Source of the DNA: Candidatus Baltobacteraceae bacterium
GTDB lineage: Bacteria; Vulcanimicrobiota; Vulcanimicrobiia; Vulcanimicrobiales; Vulcanimicrobiaceae
DNA: 50,399 nt
Reading direction: 5' to 3'
Assembly (NCBI GenBank): GCA_036559195.1
Contig: DATBTN010000067.1
Span: forward strand, 1 to 50,399
This document shows, in pieces, positions 17,502 through 25,896 of the stretch. The translations under genes and the position numbers were made by a program. Numbering within the stretch: position 1 is the first letter of the stretch; the number at the start of each line of letters is the position of its first letter. The notes beneath the pieces are model-generated. The model did not search any database and was not told the origin of the DNA. It saw only the letters and a program-made list of their open reading frames with translations.

Positions 17502-19007
17502 CTAGATATAGGCTCTCGACGTTTTCCAAACGTCGGCAAGCGGCTTGCGAATACCGCGACAGACGGCGATCGGCAGATGTTGTTCGCTCGTAATCGCCCA
17601 GCGGGAATGAAACGTCGTGACGACCGTCCGGCTGGTGTAAAGATGATCCGAAGCGAAGCACGTACCACCCATCTGCACGAGGACGTTTCCGCTGTATCGG
17701 CGCGTGCCCCAGAGCCAGTACTGATTGTGCACGCTGATGACTGGAATACCCGGCGCGAAGAACTCGACCGCTGAAGCCCCGCCGTAATTGTCGCCGAGCA
17801 CCACGGCTTGAGCGCGATCGCTCGGCGGCAGCGCCTCGTAGACGCGTTTCACGGTTTGCGCCAGCTCCGGCCAGCCGTGCATGTCGGCCCAGTCGCCCGG
17901 CAACGCGCCTTCGTCACGACCGCGTTCGGTCTGCGTCGCCGTCTGCGAAATGTGCAGCGCGCCGCTCAGCGAGGCGGAATAGCGCACGAATGTCGCCTCG
18001 GGAAGCACGGGAAGCGCCATCGGTGCGAGCGCGATCCCGACGATCAGCACCACGGCGACCGCCGCATAGCGTGCGATCCGGCTCGCGCGCGTCCAGCGCT
18101 CGCAAACCACGGCACCGGCCGCAATCAGGATCGGATAGACGTCGGCCGGATAGTAATGCTTTCCGTGAAAGATCATCATCTCGGCGATCAACAGCAGATA
18201 CGCGTAGCCGAGAAATCTGAAGTTCGCCGTGCGAAGCAGCCAAACGAGCCCGGCGATCCAAACGACGGCCAGAACGACGCCCGTGATGATCGCTTCCTGC
18301 GCCAGATAGAGCAGCGGACTAACGTTGACGTTCTTTCCGTTCTGCCCGGCCTCGAGCAGCGCCAGCATCGGAAACCCGTAGGACCATTGCCACAGAAAAT
18401 TCGGCAGCGCGATCAGCGCCGCCAGTAGCGCGCCGCCGGCGGCCCAGCGCGAAAAGAGCAATCGCCGCTGCGGCGTGAGCAGCAGCCCGAGCGCCAGCGC
18501 CGCGATGAAAAACACCACGCTGTACTTGCTTTCGATCGAAATGCCGGCGACCAGCCCCGCAGCCAGCCACAGCCGCGGATCGGCGCCGTTCGAAAGACGT
18601 ACGACGATGAGCGCCAGCAGCGGCCACGTTACCAGGCCAACGGTATCGGGGGAAAGCTTCGTACCAAAGCTCATGAGCACGCCGGTGAAGAACACGACGA
18701 GAGCCGCGAGGATTTGCGCGAACGACGCGGCTCCAAATTCGGCAACGAGCAGGCACGTTACATAGACGCACGCTCCCGCGAAGAGCGCGGGAACGGCGCG
18801 CAGCAGAATCAGCGAATGCCCGAAGAGTTGCGTCATCGCCGCGAGCAGCGGAACGACGGGCGGCTGATCGACGTAGCCGAGCTGCGGGTGAAGGCCGCAG
18901 ATGATAAAGTACAGTTCGTCGCGGAAGAAGCCGTAATGCGGATTCGCAACGAGATGCACGAGAAATGCCGCAACGCCCGCAATCAAGGGGATCGAACGCG
19001 CGCTCAC
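17502..19007 (-). CDS. GT39-like membrane glycosyltransferase
   Basis: 501 aa with about ten hydrophobic helices, of the ArnT/PMT_2 type that uses polyprenyl-phosphate sugars on the outer face of the membrane. The acidic pair D30-E31 in FFRDELYF, in the first extracytoplasmic loop, is the expected catalytic motif, followed by GYVDQPPVVPLL, which is usual in this family. The last 170 residues form a soluble extracytoplasmic domain. Acceptor and sugar are unknown. No neighbouring glycan genes are present. Confidence 0.85.
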   Translation of the reverse strand: MSARSIPLIAGVAAFLVHLVANPHYGFFRDELYFIICGLHPQLGYVDQPPVVPLLAAMTQLFGHSLILLRAVPALFAGACVYVTCLLVAEFGAASFAQILAALVVFFTGVLMSFGTKLSPDTVGLVTWPLLALIVVRLSNGADPRLWLAAGLVAGISIESKYSVVFFIAALALGLLLTPQRRLLFSRWAAGGALLAALIALPNFLWQWSYGFPMLALLEAGQNGKNVNVSPLLYLAQEAIITGVVLAVVWIAGLVWLLRTANFRFLGYAYLLLIAEMMIFHGKHYYPADVYPILIAAGAVVCERWTRASRIARYAAVAVVLIVGIALAPMALPVLPEATFVRYSASLSGALHISQTATQTERGRDEGALPGDWADMHGWPELAQTVKRVYEALPPSDRAQAVVLGDNYGGASAVEFFAPGIPVISVHNQYWLWGTRRYSGNVLVQMGGTCFASDHLYTSRTVVTTFHSRWAITSEQHLPIAVCRGIRKPLADVWKTSRAYI

Positions 19008-19020
19008 GTACGTCGTCCGT

Positions 19021-19063
19021 CCTTCGACGAGCTCAGGATGACATGGACAAGCTCAGGATGACC
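19021..19063. repeat. Dispersed extragenic palindromic repeat, copy 1
   Basis: A unit beginning CCTTCGACGAGCTCAGGATG (19021-19040) is followed directly by a shortened second unit with GACAAGCTCAGGATGAC (19046-19062). The same core recurs at 25827-25853 and, inverted, at 48811-48850. All copies lie between genes. The core is partly palindromic around GAGCTC. It looks like a mobile extragenic repeat of the REP kind, common in high-GC genomes. Confidence 0.7.
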
Positions 19064-19075
19064 TGCCAAAAGCGC

Positions 19076-19495
19076 TTAGCGCGTTAAGAGCGCGTCGTCG
19101 CGCTCGAGAACGTCGAAGAGCGGCGTTTGCGCGGGGAGGCCGACGGCGCTCGGATAGCGCGTTTCGAAATCCGCCCGATCCTTGAGGTCGGCGAGCGTGC
19201 GATTGACAAGCAAGCGATTGATGGCCTCGTAACGTGCGGGGTCCGTGTGCTTGCGCAGCCACGCGGCTACGTCGTCATCGCTCTGCGCGAGCGCTACCAC
19301 GGCGCGCAGATCGTCTTCCTGGATGTCGAGATGCTCCAGAAGCCGAGTACTGAAGCCTTCCATCCGATAGTCGCCGGCATTGCCGCCGGGAAGCGCCGCT
19401 CGCAGTTTGTCGACGGTCCGCGCCATCATCACGAGGCCGTTGATCTGCTCGTGGGGGCTCCGAGGGGGCTGTTTGGTTAAATCTAGCGGTTCCAT
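19076..19495 (-). CDS. DUF5069 family protein
   Basis: 139 aa from the ATG at 19495. This start is chosen because the family begins with a stretch like LDLTKQPPRSPHE, seen here at residues 4-16; the in-frame extension to 19579 would run into citrate synthase. DUF5069 proteins are small, soluble and uncharacterised. No catalytic motif or signal peptide is visible. It is transcribed divergently from citrate synthase with less than 90 nt between the starts. Confidence 0.75.
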   Translation of the reverse strand: MEPLDLTKQPPRSPHEQINGLVMMARTVDKLRAALPGGNAGDYRMEGFSTRLLEHLDIQEDDLRAVVALAQSDDDVAAWLRKHTDPARYEAINRLLVNRTLADLKDRADFETRYPSAVGLPAQTPLFDVLERDDALLTR

Positions 19496-19581
19496 GAGGC
19501 GGTAGTTCAACGCCGCCGGTCCGTTTGCATGGAAACGGGCGGATTGGCTCAAACTCTCAAGGGCTACGGAGGACCTCAACC

Positions 19582-20757
19582 ATTTCTACCACCGGTATCA
19601 CAGTCGATCGCGGGCTCGAAGGCGTCGTCGTCGGGAGCACGTTACTTAGCAATGTCGAGGGCAAAGAAGGTCGACTGACCTATCGCGGCTACGACATTCA
19701 CGATCTCGCGCCGAAGGCGACGTTCGAAGAAGTCGTCCATCTGCTGCTGCGCGGCCACCTGCCGACGCCGGCGGAATTGGATACGCTCAAGAAAGAGCTC
19801 GGTTCGCGGCGCATGCTGCCCGGGCCGTTGATTGCGGCGATGCAAGGCGCGCCGAAGGACGCCTGGCCGATGGACGTGTTGCGCACGATCGTTTCGGGCC
19901 TCGCGCTTTTTTCGCCGGTCAACCCGTACGGCGCGCACGAGTCGACCGTTTACACGGCGATTGAACTGATCGCGAAGATGCCGACGATCGTGGCGACGTG
20001 GGATCGCATTCGTCGCGGGCTCGACCCGGTCGAACCGCGCACGGACCTTTCGCAGGCGGCCAACTTCTTATACATGTGCAAGGGCGAAGAGCCGGGGCAC
20101 GTTGCGGAGGATGCGCTCGACACCTATCTCGTTCTGCTAGCCGATCACGGCTTTAACGCATCGACGTTTTCGGCGCGCGTGACCGCCTCGACGAAAGCGG
20201 ATATTTACGCCGCGATCACGTCGGCGCTCGCGACGCTCGAGGGCGAGGCTCACGGCGGCGCGGCTAGTGCCGTCGGCCGGGTGCTGCTCGAAGTCGGGCG
20301 CCCCGATCGTGCCGAGATCTACGTGCGCGAAGTGCTCGCCCGCGGCGAACGAATCATGGGCATGGGGCATCGCGAGTACAAAGTGCGCGATCCGCGCGCG
20401 CAGCATCTTGAGGAAGAATCCAAAGCTCTCGCCGCCAGCGGCGATCCCAAGTGGTACCAGATCGCGCGCGCGCTCGAAGACGCATCCAACAAGGTGCTCC
20501 AAGAAACCAAGCCCGACCGCCGCATCTACGCAAACGTCGACTTCTATTCGGCGCCGCTCTTTTACAGTCTGGGATTTCCCGGCGACGAGTTCACGCCGCT
20601 CTTCGCATGCGGACGAATCGCGGGCTGGAGCGCGCACGTGCTCGAGCAGCTCGCGGACAATCGCCTGATCCGTCCCCAAGTGCAGTATACGGGGCCGCCC
20701 GTGCATCCGTTCGAACCGATCGAACAGCGCACGGAAAACGGAACCTCGCCGGTTTAG
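19582..20757 (+). CDS. Citrate synthase, probable AUU start
   Basis: 391 aa if translation begins at ATT 19582. This site has GGAGG at 19568-19572 with a 9-nt spacer and yields an N-terminus STTGITVDRGLEGVV that fits type-II citrate synthases. The only in-frame canonical-type start is TTG 19525, which lacks a Shine-Dalgarno and adds 19 residues translated across the GGAGG. Catalytic residues are H224 (EAHGG), H263 (MGHREY) and D320 (NVDFYS). The enzyme condenses acetyl-CoA and oxaloacetate; a methylcitrate synthase role cannot be excluded. hisA follows 11 nt later. Confidence 0.88.
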   Translation: MSTTGITVDRGLEGVVVGSTLLSNVEGKEGRLTYRGYDIHDLAPKATFEEVVHLLLRGHLPTPAELDTLKKELGSRRMLPGPLIAAMQGAPKDAWPMDVLRTIVSGLALFSPVNPYGAHESTVYTAIELIAKMPTIVATWDRIRRGLDPVEPRTDLSQAANFLYMCKGEEPGHVAEDALDTYLVLLADHGFNASTFSARVTASTKADIYAAITSALATLEGEAHGGAASAVGRVLLEVGRPDRAEIYVREVLARGERIMGMGHREYKVRDPRAQHLEEESKALAASGDPKWYQIARALEDASNKVLQETKPDRRIYANVDFYSAPLFYSLGFPGDEFTPLFACGRIAGWSAHVLEQLADNRLIRPQVQYTGPPVHPFEPIEQRTENGTSPV

Positions 20758-20768
20758 GAGAGCAACGG

Positions 20769-21488
20769 ATGATCGTGATTCCCGCCATCGACCTGCGCGG
20801 CGGAAAAACCGTGCGCATGCAGCAAGGGGACCCGTCGCGCGAGACCGCCTACGACGGCGATCCGGTCGCGCGAGCGAAAGCCTTCGTAGCTGCGGGCGCG
20901 CGGCGGTTGCACGTCATCGATCTCGACGGCGCGTTCGGCTCGGGCGAGAATCACGACGCGATCGCGCGGATCTGTCGTGCGGTCGACGTGCCCGTGCAGA
21001 CGGGCGGCGGGATCCGCACGCTCGCGCAGGCGCAAGGGCGTCTCGACGCCGGAGCGAGCTACGTCATTCTCGGCACGCTCCTGATCGAAGACGAGCGTAT
21101 CGCGCGCCATATCATCGGGCAACTCGGCGAAAAAGTTATCGCGGGAATCGATGCGCGCGGCGCGATGATCGCGACGCACGGCTGGCAGGAACGTACGCCG
21201 GTCAATCGGGATGCGCTCGTCAAACGCGTCGCCGCCTGGGGCGTCGCGCGCGTGATTCACACCGAGATCGGCCGCGACGGAACGGGCGATGGTTTCGATA
21301 TCGAGGCGTTGCGCGCGGTTGCGGGCGATGCGCCGATCAAAGTTACCGCGAGCGGCGGTGCGCGAACGATCGCGCATTTGAAAGAGCTGCAGGCGGCGGC
21401 ACCCGCGAGCGTGGATGCGGCGATCGTCGGACGCGCGCTCTACGAGGGCACGCTCGATCTGAGCGAAGCGATAGCCGCGGTCGGCTAA
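20769..21488 (+). CDS. hisA: Phosphoribosylformimino-AICAR-phosphate isomerase HisA
   Basis: 239 aa TIM barrel that isomerises ProFAR to PRFAR in histidine synthesis. The N-terminal catalytic Asp is D8 in IPAIDLRGG; the second Asp sits in IGRDGTGDG. Phosphate-binding loops TGGGIRT and TASGGAR are intact. The start ATG has AGGAG upstream (about 20757-20761), overlapping the citrate synthase stop. No other his gene lies nearby, so hisA is separated from the pathway and probably co-transcribed with citrate synthase. It overlaps the following convergent gene by 4 nt. Confidence 0.93.
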   Translation: MIVIPAIDLRGGKTVRMQQGDPSRETAYDGDPVARAKAFVAAGARRLHVIDLDGAFGSGENHDAIARICRAVDVPVQTGGGIRTLAQAQGRLDAGASYVILGTLLIEDERIARHIIGQLGEKVIAGIDARGAMIATHGWQERTPVNRDALVKRVAAWGVARVIHTEIGRDGTGDGFDIEALRAVAGDAPIKVTASGGARTIAHLKELQAAAPASVDAAIVGRALYEGTLDLSEAIAAVG

Positions 21489-22768
21489 TTCCCTCTGGGC
21501 GTCGCGCGCGGATGCGGGACGTGTTCGACGGGTTCCGCGATCGGGCGTACGACGATTGGATGCACGACGATGGGATGAACGGGAATCGGCCGCGGCGGCG
21601 CCGCGGGCTGCGGCGCTTCGCGAGCGCGTACGGCCGCCGGTGCGGGTACCGAGATGGGCTCGCTGCGGCGGCCGACCGGCTCCGTGTGGCGCGGCGATCC
21701 CACGACATACGGTGCGGGACCGGGCTGTTGCGGGCGGGGCTGCTGCGGCTGCGTGTAGATGCCGATGAAGATCGGATACGGTACGAACGTTTGCCGGCCG
21801 TTCCATGCGGTATATACGGCGGTTACTTCGCAGGACGAAATGGTGTAGCCGACCGGCACGGGGACGTTCGCCTGATAATACGTTCCGCTGCCGGCGTTCC
21901 ACAACGGATAATCGAAACCGAGCCCGCAAAGCTGGAGATAGGCGCTGCCGCCCGGCGGCGCGATCAGCGTGAAACGCATCGAGTCGCCGATGCGATAATC
22001 GCTGCTGCCGTTATTGTAGAATTGATACGGAACGCCGTACGGTTCGTTTCCGGTTTGGGCTCCGTCGACGGTCGTCTCGAAGCTCCACGTTTGGCTGAAC
22101 GGCACGCCGCCGGCGTCGCCCGAAAAAACGACCGTGTGCGCGCCGGGCGTCAGACTCGAGCGAGGAATGTAGGCGATCGTTTCGCCGTCGAACGTCGCCT
22201 GACTCGTGACGTCGCTGCCGTCTACGTGCAAGTTCACGCCGGTGCGGGACGCGATGCCCGAGACTAGCGACGCGCCGATCGACGGGTAGCCCGTACCGAC
22301 GCGCGCGCCGGCAGGCGGACTCAGGCCCCCTACGCGTGGCGTCGCGCTCGATTGCGCGGAATGCGTCGCGATGGCGACCACGTTGCTTTGCCGATCGTAG
22401 CCGACGATCGCCCCAAGCGCTTGCGAAACGAAGCGCAGCGGCACGTACGTCTTGAGCGCGACGACGCGTGCCGGCACGTCGAGCATACGTATGCGGCCAT
22501 CGACCACCGCTCGTCGCGAGCCGATCGGCAACGAGAGGCGATGCGCCGGCGTCGAGGCGGTGACGCTGCGAGTGGTTCGATCGTAGGCGACGACGGCTCC
22601 GAGCGACTCGAAGATCGCGCGCATCGGCACGAGCACGCGCCCGCGTTCGACGATCGCCGCGACCCCAAGCGCGTGGTCGTTGAGGACGATTTGAACGGGG
22701 CGCGCGGAAGCGGTGCCGGTCCCGAGAACGGCAAGAGCGGCCCCTGCGGCTAGCCACGTCCCGATGAT
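21485..22768 (-). CDS. Secreted copper-amine-oxidase-N domain protein; start unclear (AUC or frameshift)
   Basis: About 427 aa. Signal-peptide-like core (GTWLAAGAALAVLGTGT, ending ASA), then a copper-amine-oxidase-like N-terminal domain with VQIVLNDHALG, VLVPMRAIFESLG and a second VPLRFVSQALG repeat. A middle Ig-like region and a Pro/His/Val-rich tail repeating HPIVV follow. Between the alr stop (22780-22778) and the signal peptide there is no in-frame ATG, GTG, TTG or CTG, only two ATC codons (22768, 22765). An ATG at 22788 in the +1 frame encodes MKRKGEQ, an ideal basic n-region, so a 1-nt deletion near 22769 is the simpler explanation. The domain usually anchors proteins in the cell envelope. 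Confidence 0.7.
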   Translation of the reverse strand: MIGTWLAAGAALAVLGTGTASARPVQIVLNDHALGVAAIVERGRVLVPMRAIFESLGAVVAYDRTTRSVTASTPAHRLSLPIGSRRAVVDGRIRMLDVPARVVALKTYVPLRFVSQALGAIVGYDRQSNVVAIATHSAQSSATPRVGGLSPPAGARVGTGYPSIGASLVSGIASRTGVNLHVDGSDVTSQATFDGETIAYIPRSSLTPGAHTVVFSGDAGGVPFSQTWSFETTVDGAQTGNEPYGVPYQFYNNGSSDYRIGDSMRFTLIAPPGGSAYLQLCGLGFDYPLWNAGSGTYYQANVPVPVGYTISSCEVTAVYTAWNGRQTFVPYPIFIGIYTQPQQPRPQQPGPAPYVVGSPRHTEPVGRRSEPISVPAPAAVRAREAPQPAAPPRPIPVHPIVVHPIVVRPIAEPVEHVPHPRATPRGN

Positions 22769-22777
22769 TGCTCTCCC

Positions 22778-23941
22778 TTACGCTTCATAGAACGTACCCG
22801 CGAACCGGGAAGTTTCTTCGTAGCGTCGCGGAATCTCGGCCGGGATGCGGGTGACGATCTCGTAGTTGATCGTCTGCGCCCAGCGGGCCCAATCGTCGGC
22901 TCCGATCGTCGCCTCCCCGTCGCGCCCGATGAGGGTCACGCGGCTTCCGGCCGCGGCGGCCGGCGCGCCGCTGAGGTCGAGCATCGTCATATTCATGCAG
23001 ACGCGGCCGACGATCGGGCAGCGAACTCCGGCGACGGCAAATTCGCCCTGATTGGAGAGCAGGCGCGGGATGCCGTCGGCATACCCCAGCGGCACCACGC
23101 CGATGCGCATGCGGCGCGGAGCGTGGTAGCTTCCGCCGTAGCCGACCGACGTGCCCGGCTCGACCCATCGCGTGGCGACGAGGGTGCTGGTAAACGCGAG
23201 TGCGGGTTCGAGCACCAGCCCGCCGGGCGTCATTGCCGCGTGCGTCTGCGTCGATGGCCAGAGGCCGTAGAGCGCGATTCCCACGCGCACCAGATCCAGT
23301 CGCGTCTGCGGCCAGAGCATAGCGGCGGCGGAGGCGGCGATATGCCAAACGGGCTGCGCGCCGCGCGCCTCCAAAAGCGGAGCGGCCTGCGCTCGCACTT
23401 TCGTGAAACGATCGAGCTGCTGCTGCGTGAAGGGTGAATCCAGCTCCTCGGCCGAGGCCAAATGCGAAAACACGCCGTCGATGGCAAGTTCGGGCTTACG
23501 CAGATAGGCGTCGATCGCGCCGGGCGCGGCGGTGGCATCCAGGCCCAGGCGCGTCGCGCCCGTATCGATTTTGACGTGAACGGGAAACGGCGCGTTGCGT
23601 TTGCGCGCGGCCTGCGCTACGCCATCCGCGTACGCGCCCGTATCCCATAACGCGATCGCCGTCTTCGCGCCGAGGGCCGCATCGAGATCGGCCGGCGGAA
23701 CGGGACCGAGCACGAGCAGCGGCGCGGTGACGCCGCCGTCGCGTAAGGCAACGGCTTCGTCGAGCGAGTAGACGCAGATGCGCGATGCAACGTCTTCGAT
23801 CGCGAGCGCCGATGCGACCAGCCCGTGGCCGTAGGCATTGCCTTTCACGACGAACGCGCACTTGGCCGGCGCGACGAGCGCGCGCAGATTGCGGGCGTTC
23901 TCGCGCAGCGCCGGCAGCGAGATGCGGACTTCGCCGATCAC
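22778..23941 (-). CDS. alr: Alanine racemase
   Basis: 387 aa PLP enzyme interconverting L- and D-alanine; it supplies Ddl. The PLP lysine is K33 in VVKGNAYGHG (most family members have Ala where this one has G34). The second catalytic residue, Tyr, is Y268 in SVGYGGSY. The C-terminal beta domain has RCPIVGRVCMNM. The start is GTG at 23941, 4 nt after the stop of the preceding membrane-protein gene, so the two are probably co-translated. The secreted copper-amine-oxidase-N gene follows in the same operon. Confidence 0.95.
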   Translation of the reverse strand: MIGEVRISLPALRENARNLRALVAPAKCAFVVKGNAYGHGLVASALAIEDVASRICVYSLDEAVALRDGGVTAPLLVLGPVPPADLDAALGAKTAIALWDTGAYADGVAQAARKRNAPFPVHVKIDTGATRLGLDATAAPGAIDAYLRKPELAIDGVFSHLASAEELDSPFTQQQLDRFTKVRAQAAPLLEARGAQPVWHIAASAAAMLWPQTRLDLVRVGIALYGLWPSTQTHAAMTPGGLVLEPALAFTSTLVATRWVEPGTSVGYGGSYHAPRRMRIGVVPLGYADGIPRLLSNQGEFAVAGVRCPIVGRVCMNMTMLDLSGAPAAAAGSRVTLIGRDGEATIGADDWARWAQTINYEIVTRIPAEIPRRYEETSRFAGTFYEA

Positions 23942-23945
23942 GCGA

Positions 23946-24413
23946 TTACGCGGACCGCCCGCGTACGATGTAAGCGACGGGTAACCCGAAGAAGATGCAA
24001 TGCCGGATCAGCGCGAGCGCGAAGTCGCGAACGCCCGGCAAGTGAAAGTTGTTGTCGCCGAGCAGGACGATTTGCATCACGACGTAGACCACGAGGCCGA
24101 ACGCGATGCCGGAGACGGCGGGATGGGCGTCGATCGCCGAACGCGTCTGCGCGAGGTAGGCATAGCCGATCGCCCACGCGATGCTGACGACGAGATGGAT
24201 GAAGAGTCCCAGCCACGCGAAACCGGTCGAAGCGAACGCCGTTTTCCCGATGGCGGTGGAAGCGATAAATTGCCAAACGGCGAGCATGCTGCCGTGCTGT
24301 GGCGCGACGCTCGTCGCATAGATGAAAAGGTCGAAAAGAATGCCGCCGGCGATTCCGGCGAGCGCTCCCGCCGTTAAAATGCGCCCCCAACGAACGTTTG
24401 CAACGGATGCCAT
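23946..24413 (-). CDS. Four-helix membrane protein of unknown function
   Basis: 155 aa from the ATG at 24413; a TTG at 24437 would add eight residues and is less likely. Four hydrophobic stretches are visible (about residues 12-30, 60-82, 95-115, 125-148). I do not recognise the family. It sits directly upstream of alr, with 4 nt between stop and start, so it shares a transcript with the racemase. No catalytic motif is evident. Confidence 0.7.
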   Translation of the reverse strand: MASVANVRWGRILTAGALAGIAGGILFDLFIYATSVAPQHGSMLAVWQFIASTAIGKTAFASTGFAWLGLFIHLVVSIAWAIGYAYLAQTRSAIDAHPAVSGIAFGLVVYVVMQIVLLGDNNFHLPGVRDFALALIRHCIFFGLPVAYIVRGRSA

Positions 24414-24514
24414 AGCCGGGCTGGTTCGACCAGGCAAGCGTGAGGCCTTGGACGCGCGCTTTTTTAGGCGCGCTTAAGGTGCGCCCCAGCTTGGTTGGCT
24501 AGCATGATGGAACT

Positions 24515-24814
24515 ATGCGCCGTTGGGTTGAATCGCTGACTGCCGCCGACCTCATCATTTGGTCGACGACCTTCGCTCTGGCTGCCGTACTCGCGCTCGG
24601 CATATCGTACGCGGTATGGAGTCATCTGCCGGGGTCGGCATCGGTCGCGCTCCTGCGAGTCGCTCAGATCGCGCTGGGAGCGGGCACGCTGTTGATCGGT
24701 CTCGCGATACCGGCTCGAACGATGCGGGTCTTCGCGATTGGATTCGCGGTGGGCTTGGTCGCGAGCGTCGGCTTCGTCGTCCACGTATTCGCAACGGCCC
24801 ACGCCGGTCTGTAA
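24515..24814 (+). CDS. Small three-helix membrane protein
   Basis: 99 aa, with hydrophobic segments at about residues 13-35, 45-66 and 70-94 and few charged residues. Unrecognised family. It stands alone between the divergent alr operon and the convergent exported hydrolase gene, whose end is 9 nt away. An inverted repeat GCGCGC/GCGCGC around a T-run (24454-24473) lies upstream and could form a hairpin, function unknown. Confidence 0.55.
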   Translation: MRRWVESLTAADLIIWSTTFALAAVLALGISYAVWSHLPGSASVALLRVAQIALGAGTLLIGLAIPARTMRVFAIGFAVGLVASVGFVVHVFATAHAGL

Positions 24815-24823
24815 ACGATCCGG

Positions 24824-25711
24824 CTAGATCGCCGCGAGCGCGGTGGTCTGCAAGAATAACGAATACCAGTTAAACTTCTGCATGAGTTCGTCGTGCGCGA
24901 CCGACGTGGTCAACGCAAACGTCGGCTCGCGCGTCTGCAATTGCGCGAGGGTCATCGTGTCCGCGAGCCGCACGACGAGATTGGGCCGCGCTCCCTGCAT
25001 CATCGCCATCAATACCACGTTGCCCGTGCTCGTATCGTCGGTGCAGAGGCTTAGGAAATGATGGTTCGGCGCCGCTTTCTGCCAATGTGCGAACGCATCG
25101 TAGTTTCCGTAGGCCGCATCGAAGAGGATCACGTCGTCGATCGAGTCATTCATGCCGCCGCGCGCGAGCGCTCCGCCGAGACCGCCGTAACCGCCGCTGT
25201 GCGCCGTCATCACGATTCGACCCACCTGCGCCGACGGAACGGTCCCCGACGCGCGCAAGAACTCGGCTGCCTCGTGCACGAAGCGCGCGAAACCGCCCGC
25301 GTCGAGTTCGAGCTTGCCGTCGCCCGAGTCGGGAGCATCCCGGGGGCCTTGCGGGACCAGCAGAATCGCGTTGCGCCGGCTCGATGCGACCTGTTCGCGT
25401 AGCCGGTAGCGCGTGAGGACCGTCGCGACGTCGTTGTTCCAGCCGTGGAAGTGCACGATAAAGTCGGTGCTCGGCCCCGGCCGAAAACCGCTCGGAATGA
25501 AGATGCCGACCGTACTGTCACTATAGGAAGCGGCGGCGCTGTAGAGTTTGCCCTGGTAGGTGTGCCCTGCCGCCCGGCTGGCGTGGGGGAACGGGGCGCT
25601 GGCGAACGGCCGCAGGATCGTCTTTCCAAGGCCGCTCGACTCGTCGGCCCGTGCTAGGAGCGGGGCGAGCGGGGCGGCCGCCAGGCCTGCGAGGAGCATT
25701 CGTCGATTCAT
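24824..25711 (-). CDS. Exported alpha/beta hydrolase-like protein
   Basis: 295 aa from the ATG at 25711 (an in-frame ATG two codons upstream, 25717, is an alternative). The N-terminus MNRRMLLAGLAAAPLAPLLA with Ala-Arg-Ala is a signal peptide, possibly Tat (RR followed by a hydrophobic core). The mature part has VHFHGWNND, an oxyanion-hole type HG motif, and TAHSGGYGG, a nucleophile elbow with a candidate catalytic Ser. This pattern resembles secreted polyester or feruloyl esterases, but substrate is unknown. An isolated gene. Confidence 0.65.
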   Translation of the reverse strand: MNRRMLLAGLAAAPLAPLLARADESSGLGKTILRPFASAPFPHASRAAGHTYQGKLYSAAASYSDSTVGIFIPSGFRPGPSTDFIVHFHGWNNDVATVLTRYRLREQVASSRRNAILLVPQGPRDAPDSGDGKLELDAGGFARFVHEAAEFLRASGTVPSAQVGRIVMTAHSGGYGGLGGALARGGMNDSIDDVILFDAAYGNYDAFAHWQKAAPNHHFLSLCTDDTSTGNVVLMAMMQGARPNLVVRLADTMTLAQLQTREPTFALTTSVAHDELMQKFNWYSLFLQTTALAAI

Positions 25712-25752
25712 TGGCATCCTTCCAGTAGAAAAGCGTCGGCGAGAAAAGTGGC

Positions 25753-25781
25753 TTGCACTCTCACCTTGAGTCTGCTAAAAT
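25753..25781 (+). promoter_or_regulatory. sigma70-like promoter of groES-groEL
   Basis: TTGCAC (25753-25758) and TAAAAT (25776-25781) are separated by exactly 17 nt. Start of transcription would fall near 25788, directly at the CIRCE-like inverted repeat. A strong housekeeping-type promoter controlled by a repressor is the usual arrangement for CIRCE-regulated chaperonin operons. Confidence 0.75.
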
Positions 25782-25788
25782 TCCTGAG

Positions 25789-25815
25789 CTGGCACTCCAA
25801 TACGGAGACTGCCAG
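25789..25815 (+). promoter_or_regulatory. CIRCE-like operator (HrcA site) before groES
   Basis: Arms CTGGCACTC (25789-25797) and GACTGCCAG (25807-25815) are separated by 9 nt and pair with one mismatch. The 9-N9-9 layout and the GCACTC core match CIRCE, the HrcA operator. It overlaps the predicted transcription start. No hrcA gene is in the window, so the repressor identity is inferred. Confidence 0.72.
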
Positions 25816-25826
25816 CCCCTCGCCAG

Positions 25827-25853
25827 CCCTTCGACAGGCTCAGGGCGGCGACC
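25827..25853. repeat. Dispersed extragenic palindromic repeat, copy 2
   Basis: CCCTTCGACAGGCTCAGGG (25827-25845) and its flank match the core found at 19021-19063 and 48811-48850. It lies in the groES 5' leader, between the CIRCE-like element and the ribosome-binding site, so it is transcribed and could fold as a hairpin (CCCT/AGGG ends pair). Confidence 0.65.
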
Positions 25854-25896
25854 ATTGGGCGATATCGAGCCGTACCAATTTCTTTCGGAGGTTTTC

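Noticed and set aside
24415-24440. tRNA-like T-loop GGTTCGACC
   Set aside because: It is a simple palindrome (CTGG/CCAG); no acceptor stem, anticodon arm or CCA-compatible end surrounds it. No tRNA was found anywhere in the window.
24454-24473. GCGCGC inverted repeat as a terminator
   Set aside because: The T-run is in the loop rather than after the stem, and no gene ends just upstream on either strand.
25753-25779. A second CIRCE-like half-site pair (GCACTC then GAGTCTGC)
   Set aside because: Spacer is 7 nt and the arms do not pair well; the region is better explained by the -35 and -10 hexamers.
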